Shown: positions 47,688 to 58,832, numbered from the stretch's first letter. The stretch is 64,000 bases of DNA from Nageia nagi (GCA_050084985.1 JBITNC010000001.1:215016001-215080000), one strand, 5' to 3'. Translations and numbers: made by a program. The notes: a model not told the origin generated them from the sequence alone.

Positions 47688-50110
47688 ATGCCTCCATGTA
47701 GACACCCCACCGGACGTTCTCAACCTATCCGGGAAGAGGTAGGGTTTTGTACTAACCTTGTTTTCTATTTTTTGTTTATAGTTTGTAATTTATCCATTTA
47801 ATTTAAAAATTGCAACAGTGAATGTTATTAAAAAACTATTTTGGTCATTTGTATAGGATAAACTTTATAGATTAGGTTTTTATTTGTGTTTTTTATGAAA
47901 TTTTTCCTATTTTCATTGCAATCACCAACCTGAGCCGAGTGGCTAATAGAAACACCAATGTTTGAAGGTCGAACACCAACGATTAAGTGTTGAGGATTAC
48001 AAATGTCGACATTTCATTATGAAACACCATTCTTTCCTTTTTCTTTTCTTTTTTTTTGACTGACTTTTAACATTATACAGGTTCGAGATGTTTTTGAGCC
48101 TCGAGGTAGATATCCCTTAATTTTATAGGAGGGTAGAGATTTTCTAGATCCTACTAATCATACCTTTTTTAGGTCCATTAGTTTTGGAGTGGGCCCATAC
48201 ATGGGTCGCATTCATTGGGACTATCCTCTGTTAGCTGCATTGTTAGACAGATGGGATGCAATTACATGCACTTTTCATTTTTTGATAGGGGAGATGACTG
48301 TTATAGTAGAGGATATACATAGATTATATAGACTCCCCATTCATGGACGAAGGATTTTACTTGTAGTTGATAGAGCAGGAGCTTTGCCTACCATTTCTTA
48401 TTTGTATGGAGTTGATTGAGTTGACACTATTATTTTTGAGATTATTTTAGGGGGCATCAGATATTATCAGTATTGGCTAGAGGATTAGTAGAGGATGATC
48501 TAATTTTCATATTTTATGGGATTAGTTCAGTGCTATGCTCTCCCTGATACTGGCAGTAGGAGGTTTTCATGGTCATTATTGCCTATCATTGCAGATATGA
48601 TATGACATGGCATAGTGTATGCTTGGGTGCCCACATTATTGGCCCAAATTTATAGAGAGTTATTTTTCTATTCATAGGGGAATAGGGCCTCTTTATCAGT
48701 CACTGTTACATTACAGGCATGGGCCTACAAGCATATTGTTGTGGCTCATCCTTCAGGTTTACCGATGCCTAGATTTGATAGCTACTCAGATTATGTGGTC
48801 GGTATAGTTAGATGGCGTGAGGACTATTATATTCATCCATCAGATGGAGTCCATTAAGATGTGGGCTATTACCATCACATGCTTAGTCACTTGATTCCCA
48901 ATCAAGTGAGATTTAGACCTTACCGCTCATATCCTGTATGGAGAGAGCTCGTAGCTGAGCTTACTAGCATCTGGTAGCCACATGTTCTAAGTGGTCATAG
49001 GGTAGATTTTCTAGAGTACTTTCATTTTGAGTGGGTGCACCGTCAGTTTGATTTGATTTAGGATGTGCTTGCCCTAGCAGTGCCATACCCGAGGGAGGGT
49101 ACTATTCTAGCTGAGGGTGTACAACCACTAGTTTATGCAGAGCCTAATCCTGCTTAAGAGGAGAGACCATTAGAGGATGACATTAGAGAGGATGATGTAG
49201 GAGTGTCTGAGGCTTTCAAAGCCTAGTGGGAGGAGGGAGATGATGGTATAGAGGGTCAATGCATGTGTTGATGCATCAATATTGCTAATGAGCCAGGTGT
49301 AGTAGTAGTAGAGGGAGAGGTAGGTGAGGAGCCTATAGGAGTAGTGGCCATAGGAGCTGAGGCTACTAGTGAGGAGGTCATGGTGGATGCTCCTAAGGAG
49401 TTGGCTCTTGAGGAGGAGGCTATGGGTGTTAGTGAGGATAGAGCTACCCTAGCAGGTACATGTGGAGTCGAGGAGGCTCCTACTACTCAGGTATCTAGCA
49501 TTGATACTTTGCTAGGGGACATTTATGAGCTGAGACACCAGTTAGCATAGGTTCACTCACATATGTACAAATACAGGACTGACCAGGATAGGTATAAACG
49601 TGAGAGAGATGAGGCTCATTCTTCTCTATAGGGAATTAAGGCCCATCAGTTTGATGCAACATCAACCTCTAGGGGTGAGCCTTTAGTTGTTCACCATGGT
49701 ATTTATTAGCAACAAGATTTTTACAGTATTATAGTACAATCATGGTTGATAGGTGTTCCAACTTTTACTCCAAGGGCTCAGTATCCTATACCTCTAGATA
49801 GTTATATACCTATAGACATCTCAACCTATCTAGTAGGTAGTAATGTACAGGGCATGGTTGGATCACCTAGCAGGACCTAGAGGTCTCGAGGTCTTTCTAG
49901 CAGGAGTGGTACACCTTGGGCATCTCCCTTAGGGGCTATCAATTCAATTGAGTTACAAGAGGCTTAGCATCTGAGTAGTCCTATAGGATCTATAGGTACT
50001 ACTCCTCTAGGTCAAAGCATCAGAGATACTGATAGATGGTAGAGATGTCCTAGTAGTCCTAGCAGACCAAGCAATGTTGGGGTAGTCCATGAGGATATTC
50101 TTTTCATGGT
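47688..50110 (+). pseudogene. Antisense PMD gene, copy C
   Basis: Exon 1 is 47688-47738 (MPPCRHPTGRSQPIREE). The intron is 47739-48080 (GTAGGG...ATACAG) and exon 2 starts at 48081 with VRDVFEPRGRYP. PMD core: RIHWDYPLLAALLDRWD, TFHFLIGEMTVIVEDIHR, LYRLPIHGRRILLVVDR (48189-48419 open). An acidic/coiled-coil part (49344-49550) ends in TLLGDIYELRHQLA. The tail runs to about 50110, where the shared C terminus is lost to a shift. About 15 stops. Exon 1 and both splice sites are kept in all three copies although the body has decayed. Confidence 0.8.
47921..48012 (+). promoter_or_regulatory. Motifs inside PMD intron 1, copy C
   Basis: ATCACCAACC (47921), AACACCAATG (47951), GAACACCAAC (47971) and AAATGTCGAC (48001): start-to-start distances 30, 20 and 30 bp. 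Confidence 0.5.
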
Positions 50111-50544
50111 GTTATCTTTCTATATGGTTATTGTACCCATGTAATTTTATTTGATGATGATGTTAGAATGACCATTTGCTGGACTATTATGATGTATAGA
50201 TGGACCTTTGATATTCATTATATGATATATGATGTTATGATGACTTTCATTTTATATATGGATGGGTACGATGTGATGTTAGGTAGCTCATAATCATCTT
50301 TTAATTACTTGATGATGAACGGATGTTAATGATAGATGTAATCTCAAAATGTATGATGTATGATTTTGAGGCTATCTTTTTATAATTTATGATGACAAAT
50401 TAATTTGATGATGTTATCGATCCTCAAAAGTAGTTTAATAATAAGTACAAATGAATAAATGAATCTAAGATAAGTTATTTAAGGACATAATTTTATTATA
50501 TTTTTACGGAATCAGATGCATCATTTTCTACACTTGGCAATTTT

Positions 50545-50985
50545 ACAATAGACATAATGACATGACAAACTAATGACTTATGGATACATATGAACATTAA
50601 CTTTATCTTGGTCAGGGGAACAATAAATAATCATTCTTATCCTTTCTAAAGAAAAGCAATTTTAATAATGTTCAAAGGTAATGGATAATAGTAAAATGGA
50701 TTGACATAACACATTAGTGACTTAATGGATGCATATGAACATTAACTTTATCTTGGTCAGGGGAATGATAAATAATCATTCTTATCCTTTCCAAAGAAAA
50801 GCAAATTTAACAATGTTCAAAGGTAATGGATAATAGTAAAATGAATTGACATGACACACTAGTGACCTAATGGATGCATATGAACATTAACTTTATCTTG
50901 GTCAGGGGAACAATAAATAATCATTCTTATCCTTTCCAAAGAAAAGCAAATTTAATAATGTTCAAAGGTAATGATAATCTTGAAT
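50545..50985. repeat. Three ~150-bp tandem repeat units, copy C
   Basis: Units begin at TGACATGACAAACTAATGAC (50551), TTGACATAACACATTAGTGA (50701) and TTGACATGACACACTAGTGA (50848). Same unit as at 8961-9240. Confidence 0.75.
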
Positions 50986-51414
50986 GATTTAACAAAATGA
51001 CATAAGTGGTTCTAAACACAAACAACATGCAACTTATGACAATAGATTAGGTGATTTTAGCTTAACGACCAAGTTATTATAACATTTACCTTATCTTTCT
51101 TTATTTCTAGATCTAATAACCTAAGATGATATCAAACAATATTGTTATATGTTGATAAGAGAATCTAAAAACTCCAGTGTGTGCAGTGAGATTCATTTCC
51201 CTTCTTAGATCATTTGAGATGAAATATCCTATAGACATTAATAAGCTAGTCTATCCATATGAAATGTATAGAGGTCCATAGGAAAGAAGGTCGCTAACCA
51301 AAATGGACATATCACCACTTGTAAGGTATGCCCCATTGCCAGATAGGCATCCATAGCCCCAATGAGGATTAACCCCTTGATCTCGATATAACCCAAGAAT
51401 CTTTGTAGCACTTT

Positions 51415-51485
51415 TTCTCTTTTTTTTTTTGTCATCGCTTTTCTCTTCCTTCTCTCTTCTTCTTCTTCTTCTTTTTTTTTTTTAA
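51415..51485. repeat. Pyrimidine-rich (CTT)n/T-run microsatellite
   Basis: TTCTCTTTTTTTTTT, then CTTCTTCTTCTTCTTC and a T-run. Creates a Lys/Glu-rich spurious frame on the minus strand (51546-51238). Confidence 0.8.
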
Positions 51486-51939
51486 CTATCAAATGATTCT
51501 TGGGTTTGAGATGAAGCGAATAATAGGATAGACACATAAATTTCACTCTTAATGTCTCTTAGAATGATTTCTTTCAAATTCTCTTCAAAATTTTTAATGT
51601 TATAAGTGTTTGGAGTTTATGGATTTTCCCTCAACACAAACTTTATGTTTTTCTATCATCTATGGTATATCATTTCTTTATGAAAGAAAAGACAAAGTGA
51701 ATGTGGTGATAACAAGGAGATTATTCTAAAATGACCTTTTCACACATTACACATTTATGGGATAACCACTTTTACAATGACATACAACATATACTCACAT
51801 CATACAAGGGTAGGGCACCCTATTGCCAAGTGACCTCTAGATGTTTCCATCTAGGTAGATTTTATAATTTTATAATTTTTATGTATTTTATATTTTTCAA
51901 ATTTTTAGGATTTTATAATTTTTCTATTTTTTTTTAGGG

Positions 51940-52163
51940 TTTTATAGTTTTTCTCAGGAATCTATTCAAGATGCGTTCAAATCGAGTTTGAACTGCCTCA
52001 GGATTAAATGAGCAATGTGTTGAACTAAACAAAAAACTAAAATCTAATATCACTTGATTATGACAAATTTTAGGAATACAATAATCTAAATATTCATAAG
52101 TCATGATTTGGGTGATTAAAATGATTCATTCTTGATATATTAAAGTTAGGTTGTAAGTATAAT
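51940..52163 (-). pseudogene. ORF2 of copy C, C-terminal fragment
   Basis: The minus strand carries the last ~65 codons of ORF2 (blocks HNQVILDFSFLFSSTHCSFN, AVQTRFERI). Separated from the rest by insertion of E at 52164. Confidence 0.7.
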
Positions 52164-53040
52164 TGTTTACAAATAAAAATTGAGAATGCAAATAAATAAA
52201 TAGGGGGTTATCTACAAACTCAATATTATCTGTATTCTAGCTACGGATAGCAATTTATTCTAGATAATAATGAACAACATATAACTATTCAGAAGTGTAA
52301 ATGTAACCAACCAAGACCGTGATTTGTGTACTTACCTCATGGAACGTACCTGACAACAGAAGACATAGATATTAGCAATGTACTGATGATAAGCTACCTT
52401 TCCAACAGCGTCGCAACCTGCAATGATGCCAAAAGAGGATCGTGGGTGGTCCGTTTCAGTAATATAAGAGCGCCGGCGGTGTTCTTCCGTTCACAAAGGA
52501 GCGCCGGCGGCCTTATCTTGATAGCTTTGACCTCTCAGTTAGGTCCAGTTCTTCAGTATAGATATCTCAGATAGCAGTATAATATCAGAATTGATCGCAG
52601 ATGTCAGGATAGCTCGCGCAAGGAAGCACACAAACCACAGCCTTGTAGGCGGTACCAAGAGATACCTTAGGGGGTAGCCACTTACAAGACCATACACGGG
52701 ATCATGTGTATCCTTGTTGTTGTGGACTTACTATTAGATCCCTTATTTATATAGATATAGGTAATACCGCCCATAGGTCGGCGTGCATCCACATAAATAA
52801 GGTTATTTCACAAGATTTAAGATAAATACATCAATAAACAAGATAATTCATACAATACTCAAGATATACCATGCAATATTCAAGACAATTTATGCAATAT
52901 TCAAAATAACCCATGCAATACTCCTATTCAAGCCAAACATTGATATTATCACTTTTATCCATTCAAGACATATAGTTAAGCCATGCATATTTCATTAATT
53001 TATTGATTTAAAAACATAAAATCATTTTTATGTGTTAACA
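52164..53040 (-). repeat. 3' LTR of E
   Basis: 877 bp, minus strand TGTTAACACATAAAAATG...TTTGTAAACA (inverted ends TGTT/AACA). The five differences from the other LTR are all transitions to A or T in this copy, clustered at about 52340-52447, four of them at CpG. Confidence 0.96.
52435..52515. promoter_or_regulatory. Triplet of GC-rich near-palindromic motifs in E's 3' LTR
   Basis: Motif cores begin at 52445 (GGTGGTCC), 52475 (GGCGGTGT) and 52506 (GGCGGCCT), 30 and 31 bp apart, each within AAGGACCGCGGGCGGTCCTT-like 20-mers. Spacers between them are not alike. Confidence 0.7.
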
Positions 53041-53056
53041 GATGCCCCACTTTGGA
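53041..53056 (-). other. Polypurine tract of E
   Basis: The minus strand reads TCCAAAGTGGGGCATC directly before the 3' LTR. Confidence 0.65.
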
Positions 53057-53418
53057 TGTGAAATCGAAGAAATCATGAGATGACTTGAGATTTTGCATTC
53101 AAAGTAAAAACACAACATCATAGCAAGCACTTTTGATACGCAATGATAAACACTAACCATTCCAAACTTAAGCAACATCATGATAAGGCTAGATATAGGT
53201 TGAGAAAACTCCCTTTTTACATTACCTTGGGCATGCTTGCCCCTTGCGTTTTGCTGTAGAAGGTGATAGTCTGATAAGCTGATAATCTTTGCCGCAATGT
53301 TGATGACCCAAGACAACAAACTTGACAACACCTATGACAATGACTGGACAGACGACTTGACCACACATGCCGGCCGGACGACAACTTGACAAGACCACAT
53401 CACAAGACAAAACATGAA
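53057..53418. other. Non-coding stretch of E between PPT and arrays
   Basis: No conserved frame; overlapping minus-strand frames of 62 and 98 codons have no recognisable content and end in the arrays. Confidence 0.5.
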
Positions 53419-53630
53419 CAACTCACAAGACCAAGACATGATAACACACATGACCAACTCACAAGACAAGACATGATAACACACATGACCAATTCACAAG
53501 ACAAGACATGATAACACACATGATCAACTCACAAGCCAAGACATGATAACACACATGATCAACTCACAAGACAAGACATGATAACACACATGATCAACTC
53601 ACAAGACCAAACATGATAACCATAACCAAA
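53419..53630. repeat. 35-bp tandem array in E
   Basis: Six units of the CAACTCACAAGACAAGACAT type, starting at 53421, 53457, 53492, 53527, 53562 and 53597 (36, 35, 35, 35, 35). Confidence 0.88.
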
Positions 53631-53637
53631 CACAGGG

Positions 53638-54015
53638 GAGAGCTAAGTATCCACACAACTGAGCCCTCTCATCAAGAGGTGTACTCCAGTTGCCGAAGAA
53701 CCGAACTCCACAAAACAAGTGATAAGCTGATATGTGAGAGCTAAGTATCCACACAACTGAGCCCTCATACAAGAGGTGTACTCCAGTTGCCGAAGAACCG
53801 AACTCCGCAAAACAATGATAAGCTAGAGGGGGAGAGCTAAGTATCCACACAACTGAGCCCTCATACAAGAGGTGTACTCCAGTTGCCGAAGAACCGAACT
53901 CCGCAAAACAATGATAAGCAGATATGTGAGAGCTAAGTTCCACACAACTGAGCCCTTGCATCAAGAGGTGTACTGCAGTTGCCGAAGAACCGAACTCCGC
54001 AAAATAATGATAAGC
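53638..54015. repeat. ~97-bp tandem array in E
   Basis: Four units opening with GAGAGCTAAG at 53638, 53736, 53832 and 53928; each contains GAGGTGTACT, CAGTTGCCGAAGAACCGAAC and GATAAGC. A repetitive 158-codon minus-strand frame here is a by-product of the array. Confidence 0.88.
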
Positions 54016-54425
54016 TGATGGAGCTGACACTCCACTAAGAAGCATGATAAGCTGATAATGGGAGCTGAACTCCACTCATAACCACATGATAAGCTCATAA
54101 TAAGCTGACTATGGGAGCTGGACTCCACTCATAGCCACCTGATAAGCACATGATAAGCTGACTATGGGAGCTGGACTCCACTCATAGCCACATGGTAAGC
54201 ACATGATAATCTTGACTATGGGAGCTGGACTCCACTCATAGCCACATGATAAGCTGACTATGGGAGCTGAACTCCTCTCACAAGCACGGTAATCTGATCA
54301 TGGGAGCTAGACTCCTCTCACAAGCATGGTAATCTGATCATGGGAGCTAGACTCCTCTCACAAGCATGATAATCCGATCATGGGAGCTAGACTCCTCTCA
54401 CAAGCATGATAGTCTGATCACTCGG
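54008..54425. repeat. 40- to 53-bp tandem array in E
   Basis: About ten units of TGATAAGCTGACTATGGGAG followed by CTGGACTCCACTCATAGCCA, grading into a 40-bp variant (ATGGGAGCTAGACTCCTCTC) from 54272. TGGGAGCT/AGCTCC gives local inverted symmetry. Confidence 0.85.
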
Positions 54426-54525
54426 GTCTGTAAGCACGAAACTCAAAGCAATATTCTCCTGGATATATCATTCGTCAAACATCTATGATGCACTCATGAT
54501 ACTCAATAAGCTGATTTTCTAGATA

Positions 54526-54600
54526 AAGGAACGCGGGTGATCCTTTCTTACTGACTTAGAATGCCGGCGGTCTTCATCTAAGACCGCGGGCGGTCCTTTT
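54526..54600. promoter_or_regulatory. Motif triplet upstream of PMD gene E
   Basis: Cores at 54536 (GGTGATCC), 54566 (GGCGGTCT) and 54589 (GGCGGTCC), 30 and 23 bp apart, about 150-200 bp upstream of the TATA box. Confidence 0.65.
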
Positions 54601-54735
54601 CTTGATGATTTTTCAAAAACCGTAAAAATCACGTCCCTGCGAATCACCCCTGGATTCCAGATTGACGTCTAATTGCTGATCTACGTGCCCCAAATGCTCA
54701 AGTCGAAATTTACCTTGAAGTGTGTGCCCTAACCT

Positions 54736-54747
54736 TTTTATAAAAGG
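54736..54747 (+). promoter_or_regulatory. TATA box of PMD gene E
   Basis: TTTTATAAAAGG, about 150 bp before the ATG at 54893, with a plausible transcription start 30 bp downstream. Suggests the antisense gene has its own promoter inside E. Confidence 0.55.
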
Positions 54748-54892
54748 GGCCCCACCCTTCCTCATTTGTTCACCCTGTCATTTTCATAGCTGAGAGCACT
54801 CTAGAGGTTGAGAGACTGATTCAGAGAGTTTTAGCCGGTGCTTTTTGTCACTCTCGCTAGATAATTCTTCCTGTATTGCTGTGTTGCACACT

Positions 54893-57159
54893 ATGGCCCT
54901 ACCAATCACACGCCGAGAGGGACACCGAGCTGCCTTGGTAGCTGATTCTCCTGCCGGTCATCAGGTACACCACCTCTTCTACCTTTTTCATGCTATGTTT
55001 TTGTTTCTCTTCAAGTTTTAGCTGACTGTACACTGGTTTCCCCAATTTGCCCCTAGGGTTTTACTGTTGCATACCCTAGCTCTGCGTTTTTCTCTTTTTA
55101 ATCTGCTTTTCGAACTTCCGGTGCCATGGCTGCCTTATGCTCACCCGTACAAACCTGCACCCCGAATTTTTTATTCCCCTTTTCCACGGAAACAGGACCG
55201 CTGGCGGTCCTTTCTGCCCTAGCTTGGACCGTGGGCGGTCCTTATACTCTAACATAGACCGTGGGCGATCTTCTTTTTTGTGTAGTATTTCTTTGCTATT
55301 TGTGTTTCACGTCTTGATACTGACTTGTCTTTCATTTTTCTTGCAGAACCGTGCATACCTTATGCGTCCCTCCGGCAAGAGTGCTGCCTTCACCACTGCC
55401 CAACAGTGGCCCCAAACTGACGCAGCCTGAAGTATTCTAGAGGATATTTCATTCAGCCACCTTGCATTTGCTGAATATGTGTTTCATGACCGCAACATGC
55501 TTACAGCTTTGATGGAGAGGTGGGATCCAAATTCCAACACCTTTCATCTTCCCACTGGTGAGATTACAGTAACCTTAGAGGATATCTACAGGATCACTAG
55601 GCTTCCTATCAGGGGGAAAATAGTGAACATGATTCCTGTTCCGAGCTTGGAACAGGCAGAGGTGTGGGCTACATGGCTGACAGGATCAGACGAGGTGAAT
55701 CACAGGAAGAGGGGTGTGTCACTAGTGAGACATGTGCCAGAGGATCCTCCAGCACGGGGTGACCTGCGGATGAGGCTCCTCATTGCCTGCCTTCTAGATG
55801 CTATTGTCTATCCAGACAAGAGCAGTGAGACTTTCCCAGTGGGTATGATTCCCATTATTCAGGACATGGTTATTCACAGACAACGATATGCATGGTGCCT
55901 CGCAATACTGGCACAACTTTATCATGATCTCCACGGCTTCGCAGAGGTGGAGAGGAAGGGGAGACAGGTGGCTCACTCTATGATCCTACAGGTGTGGGCC
56001 TATGAGCACATCACTATTTCTAGACCGACTATACTGCCCCTAGACCAGCCAGATGATGCCCCCACCTGGCAAAGGTGGGCGACGACCGAGGTACCAGACT
56101 TCCCTAACACAGACCTAGAGGGATGGCGTGTGCGACTTGACTTACTACAGGAGGTGCAGATCTACTGGCGTCCTTATCGGGGAGGTGTACCAGAGTGGGA
56201 GGAAGACATGAAGGAGATGACATGGGTGAGACACCCTACCTATCTACAGGCACGGAGGGCACTAGTGGAGCCATACAGGCCAGAGCGGGTACTCTGCCAA
56301 TTCGGCCTCCAGCAGGGTATACCGAATGACTGCAGGATAGTAGTGCGCTACTACCATAGCAGGCACCTCCCAGAGGATTATGAGCCAGTACCTGACTGGG
56401 ATTCAGGTTGGGAGTCCCCCAGCGAGGACTCCGACTATGAGGTAGATGATGACCTAGACGGACCTGACCACACAGAGGATTACCTAGACTGGTGGAGTAC
56501 ACGCCGTCCTCACCACATAGGCATACATGCTACTGACATAGGTGACGATGCATGTGAGGACGAGGACACGGAAGACACAGAGACCGGATGGGACACTCCT
56601 TTCACCATGGGAGGATGGGGAGGAGAGGATAGCTCTACATATGCTCGTGACACATCTCTAGATGCAGGACATGACGATAATGAGGAGTCTGATCCGGACC
56701 AGGACGAATATGAACCAGAATACAAGACAGAATCGGACTGGGAGGATGAAGCCTACGATGAAGATGATGATGGTAAACTACTTTCTCTTTTACTTTGCTT
56801 TTGACTTTCAGTTTTTCACAATACACAAGGAACTAATCATGATATATTAATGTTACGTCACAGATACTGTGGTTGAGATTGCTAGGCTGCATGGCCAAAT
56901 CGATCGAAAGGATGAGGAGATCAGAGAACTACAGGGCCGTCTACGGTTTGGAGGAGGAGACTATGCCGGTATATATCAAGACTTACAGGTGGCTAACAAA
57001 GAAATCAAAGTCCTCTACGAGCAGCTTCGCCAGGCCGAGAGACAGATCGGCGAGGAGAAGGCCCGCGCAGAGAAATACAAGGCACGATGCGGGGGTGGCA
57101 CTTCTAGCAGGGCTACTAGCTCTAGTGTAGGGGGTGGGGGGTCTAGCAGGAGACTCTAA
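54893..57159 (+). CDS. Antisense PMD (aminotransferase-like) gene of element E, spliced, one in-frame stop
   Basis: Three exons by eye: 54893-54964 (MALPITRREGHRAALVADS...), 55347-56772 and 56864-57159, with GT...AG introns 54965-55346 and 56773-56863. Phases agree and give 598 codons including the final stop. PMD core: MLTALMERWDPNSNTFHLPT, GEITVTLEDIYRITRLPIRG, and a second block ILQVWAYEHITISRPTI. An acidic Asp/Glu-rich region spans 56400-56770. Exon 3 encodes a coiled coil (RKDEEIRELQGRLRF..., YEQLRQAERQIGEEKARAEK) and a Gly/Ser tail. One TGA (55428-55430, codon 52) interrupts it; translation could restart at 55479 (441 codons if unspliced). Family members are nuclear; role here unknown. 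Same layout as the PMD genes of A/B/C. Confidence 0.82.
55193..55275. promoter_or_regulatory. Motif triplet in intron 1 of PMD gene E
   Basis: Cores at 55203 (GGCGGTCC), 55234 (GGCGGTCC) and 55264 (GGCGATCT), 31 and 30 bp apart, within AGGACCGCTGGCGGTCCTTT-type 20-mers. Confidence 0.7.
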
Positions 57160-57498
57160 ATCATTTCCATGTAATCTCATCATTGTAAACAAAGACATTT
57201 TGAGCATGATATATATAAAACACATATTTGGTACCTGATTTGTTATTTATGCATGTACTTGTGATGTTTGAATTTGGTGTTCCGTGATCCTTGAGAACGA
57301 GCACCAACGATATGACGTGAAATTCTGATCCTTCATGTTACGAACATATTCGGCATCTTTCGCTTTCCCCTGTTTTTCCTCTAAAAGAGGATCGCCGGCG
57401 GTCTTATTATCACAAAATACAACGCCGACGCTCCTGTTATAACGTCATAAATCTTCCCAAATCTCATGACGTCCGTTAATTCCCTGCGTGTTTCTCTC

Positions 57499-57502
<4 letters not shown>
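57160..57502. other. Spacer between PMD gene E and gag E
   Basis: No frame. Holds a motif pair with cores at 57397 (GGCGGTCT) and 57427 (GACGCTCC), again 30 bp apart. Confidence 0.55.

Positions 57503-57532
<30 letters not shown>
57503..57532 (-). repeat. 30-base homopolymer (poly-A on the gag strand)
   Basis: 30 consecutive T on the plus strand, 12 bases past the 3' end of the gag frame. On the gag strand it reads as poly-A directly downstream of gag. Confidence 0.9.
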
Positions 57533-57535
<3 letters not shown>

Positions 57536-57544
57536 TATTTTGAT

Positions 57545-58777
57545 CTACCAAATAATGCCTCCAGGGGGCCTAGAGCTCCCTCCGGTGTCAACCTTGCAAG
57601 CATCTTCAAGAAAGATCATATTGATGTGCTGTTCTTCTCCTGTATTTTCAACCCTTTCTGGACATACATAGCATCCGTCTTCTATAAGCTTCTGGATTCT
57701 ATCTCTAAGGTTCCCACATCCATTAGTGGCATGCCCTTTAGCCTGATGATATTCACAATACCTGTCTTCCTTATACCAATGGGGTTTTTCTACCGTCGGA
57801 TCTTCCTCACGCTTTGGTAAAGGTTGTAATAACCCTTTTTCTGCAAGGTCTTTTAAGATGTGTCTTGGGGGAATGGGGAATCTCACATACCTCTTTTCCT
57901 TTGTCTCACTTGTCTTTTCAGCTACATGGACAGCTTTCTCTTTCTTTGGCGATTGTGGTCTCTTGTCCTTTGCTTTTGTCTTTTCATTGTTACCATACTT
58001 TACATGCCCTAGCTTCACAAGGACTTTTTCTTTCTCTAACAACTTATATGTCATATCGGAGAATGTGAGATGTGTATAATCAATAACATGTGATTGTAGG
58101 GGCAATATAACAGCTTCTTTAAAAATATTATTTACCTCCTTTTCTGTTAACTTGGTCTTTATCTGCTGCCATATCTTTTTAAACCTTACAACGAATTTAT
58201 CCAATTGGTCATTACTGTCCTATTTAATAGCACATAAATCTGATAGCATAACCTCCTTCTTGATATTATGCTTATATTGCTCCAGAAACAAGTCACTGAA
58301 TTCTGCAAATGATGTAATGGACCCTTCAGGTAAGCCATAGAACCATTCTCGCGCATCTCCTTCCAAGCTCTGAGGGAAGAATTTAGCCTGCAACCTTTGG
58401 TCTGTACCAATTGTGAGTTCACATTCATCCTGAAATCCTTGTATATGTCTCCTTGGATCTCCTCCACCATTAAACTTATTGAACTTTGGCTTAATATAGT
58501 CGGCTGGGGGCATATGCCTACGAATGACATCACATAAAGGACTACCAAATTCGAAAGACTCGCTAGGCGGAGCTGATCTCCTTGTCAATCTATCTATCTG
58601 CCTCTGCATACCTTCCATTGTGGCCTGAACATTACTATTGTCACCCTCAGCACTATGTTGCCTTCCTCCGGATCCCTCCGGATCGTCATGTCTGATTTCT
58701 ACCAATAGTTCATCCAAATCCCTTTTTGAAAGACTACGCAAGAATAACTTGAGCTGTTCCATAACTAAGACACTCAC
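57545..58777 (-). pseudogene. gag: gag of element E (one premature stop)
   Basis: About 410 codons from ATG 58777 to the stop just before 57545. A single in-frame TAG (about 58217) lies where CAG (KQDSND) would fit; otherwise the frame is intact. Gag core: YIKPKFNKFNGGGDPRRHI, QAKFFPQSLEGDAREWFYGL and FSDLFLEQYKHNIKKEVML. Then KFVVRFKKIWQQIKTK, a basic stretch and the Tat-type knuckle YCEYHQAKGHATNGC. The closest relative in the window is the Tat-like gag of B and D. The frame ends without protease or pol. It starts 57 bp after the PBS. Confidence 0.88.
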
Positions 58778-58832
58778 AAAATAGATGTTAATCTGAACTA
58801 AAACCTTTAGGGTTTTAGTGTAATGATGTGTA

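Noticed and set aside
51238-51546. Lys/Glu-rich 102-codon protein
   Set aside because: Product of the (CTT)n microsatellite; not shared with the matching regions of A and B.
52326-52574. 82-codon frame in both LTRs of E
   Set aside because: Lies wholly inside the LTR across the motif triplet, on the strand opposite to the element's transcription; appears twice only because the LTR does.
53419-53630. CRISPR-like regular repeats
   Set aside because: The 35-bp units are contiguous with no unique spacers, and the context is a plant retrotransposon.
53599-54075. 158-codon minus-strand frame as a gene
   Set aside because: It only reads through the ~97-bp tandem units (repeating SAYHCFAEFGSSAT); no start context, no homologue.
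55137-55430. Independent 97-codon gene upstream of the PMD ORF
   Set aside because: Its 5' half is intron 1 of the PMD gene (pyrimidine-rich, ends TTGCAG at 55346); only the part from 55347 is exon.
56236-56826. Minus-strand frames opposite the PMD exon of E
   Set aside because: Shadows of the GAY/GAR-rich acidic coding strand; Ser/His-rich with no conservation.
54893-57159. PMD gene of E as a resident host gene
   Set aside because: It lies entirely between the LTRs of an element with a perfect target duplication, and carries the element's own motif triplets in its intron.
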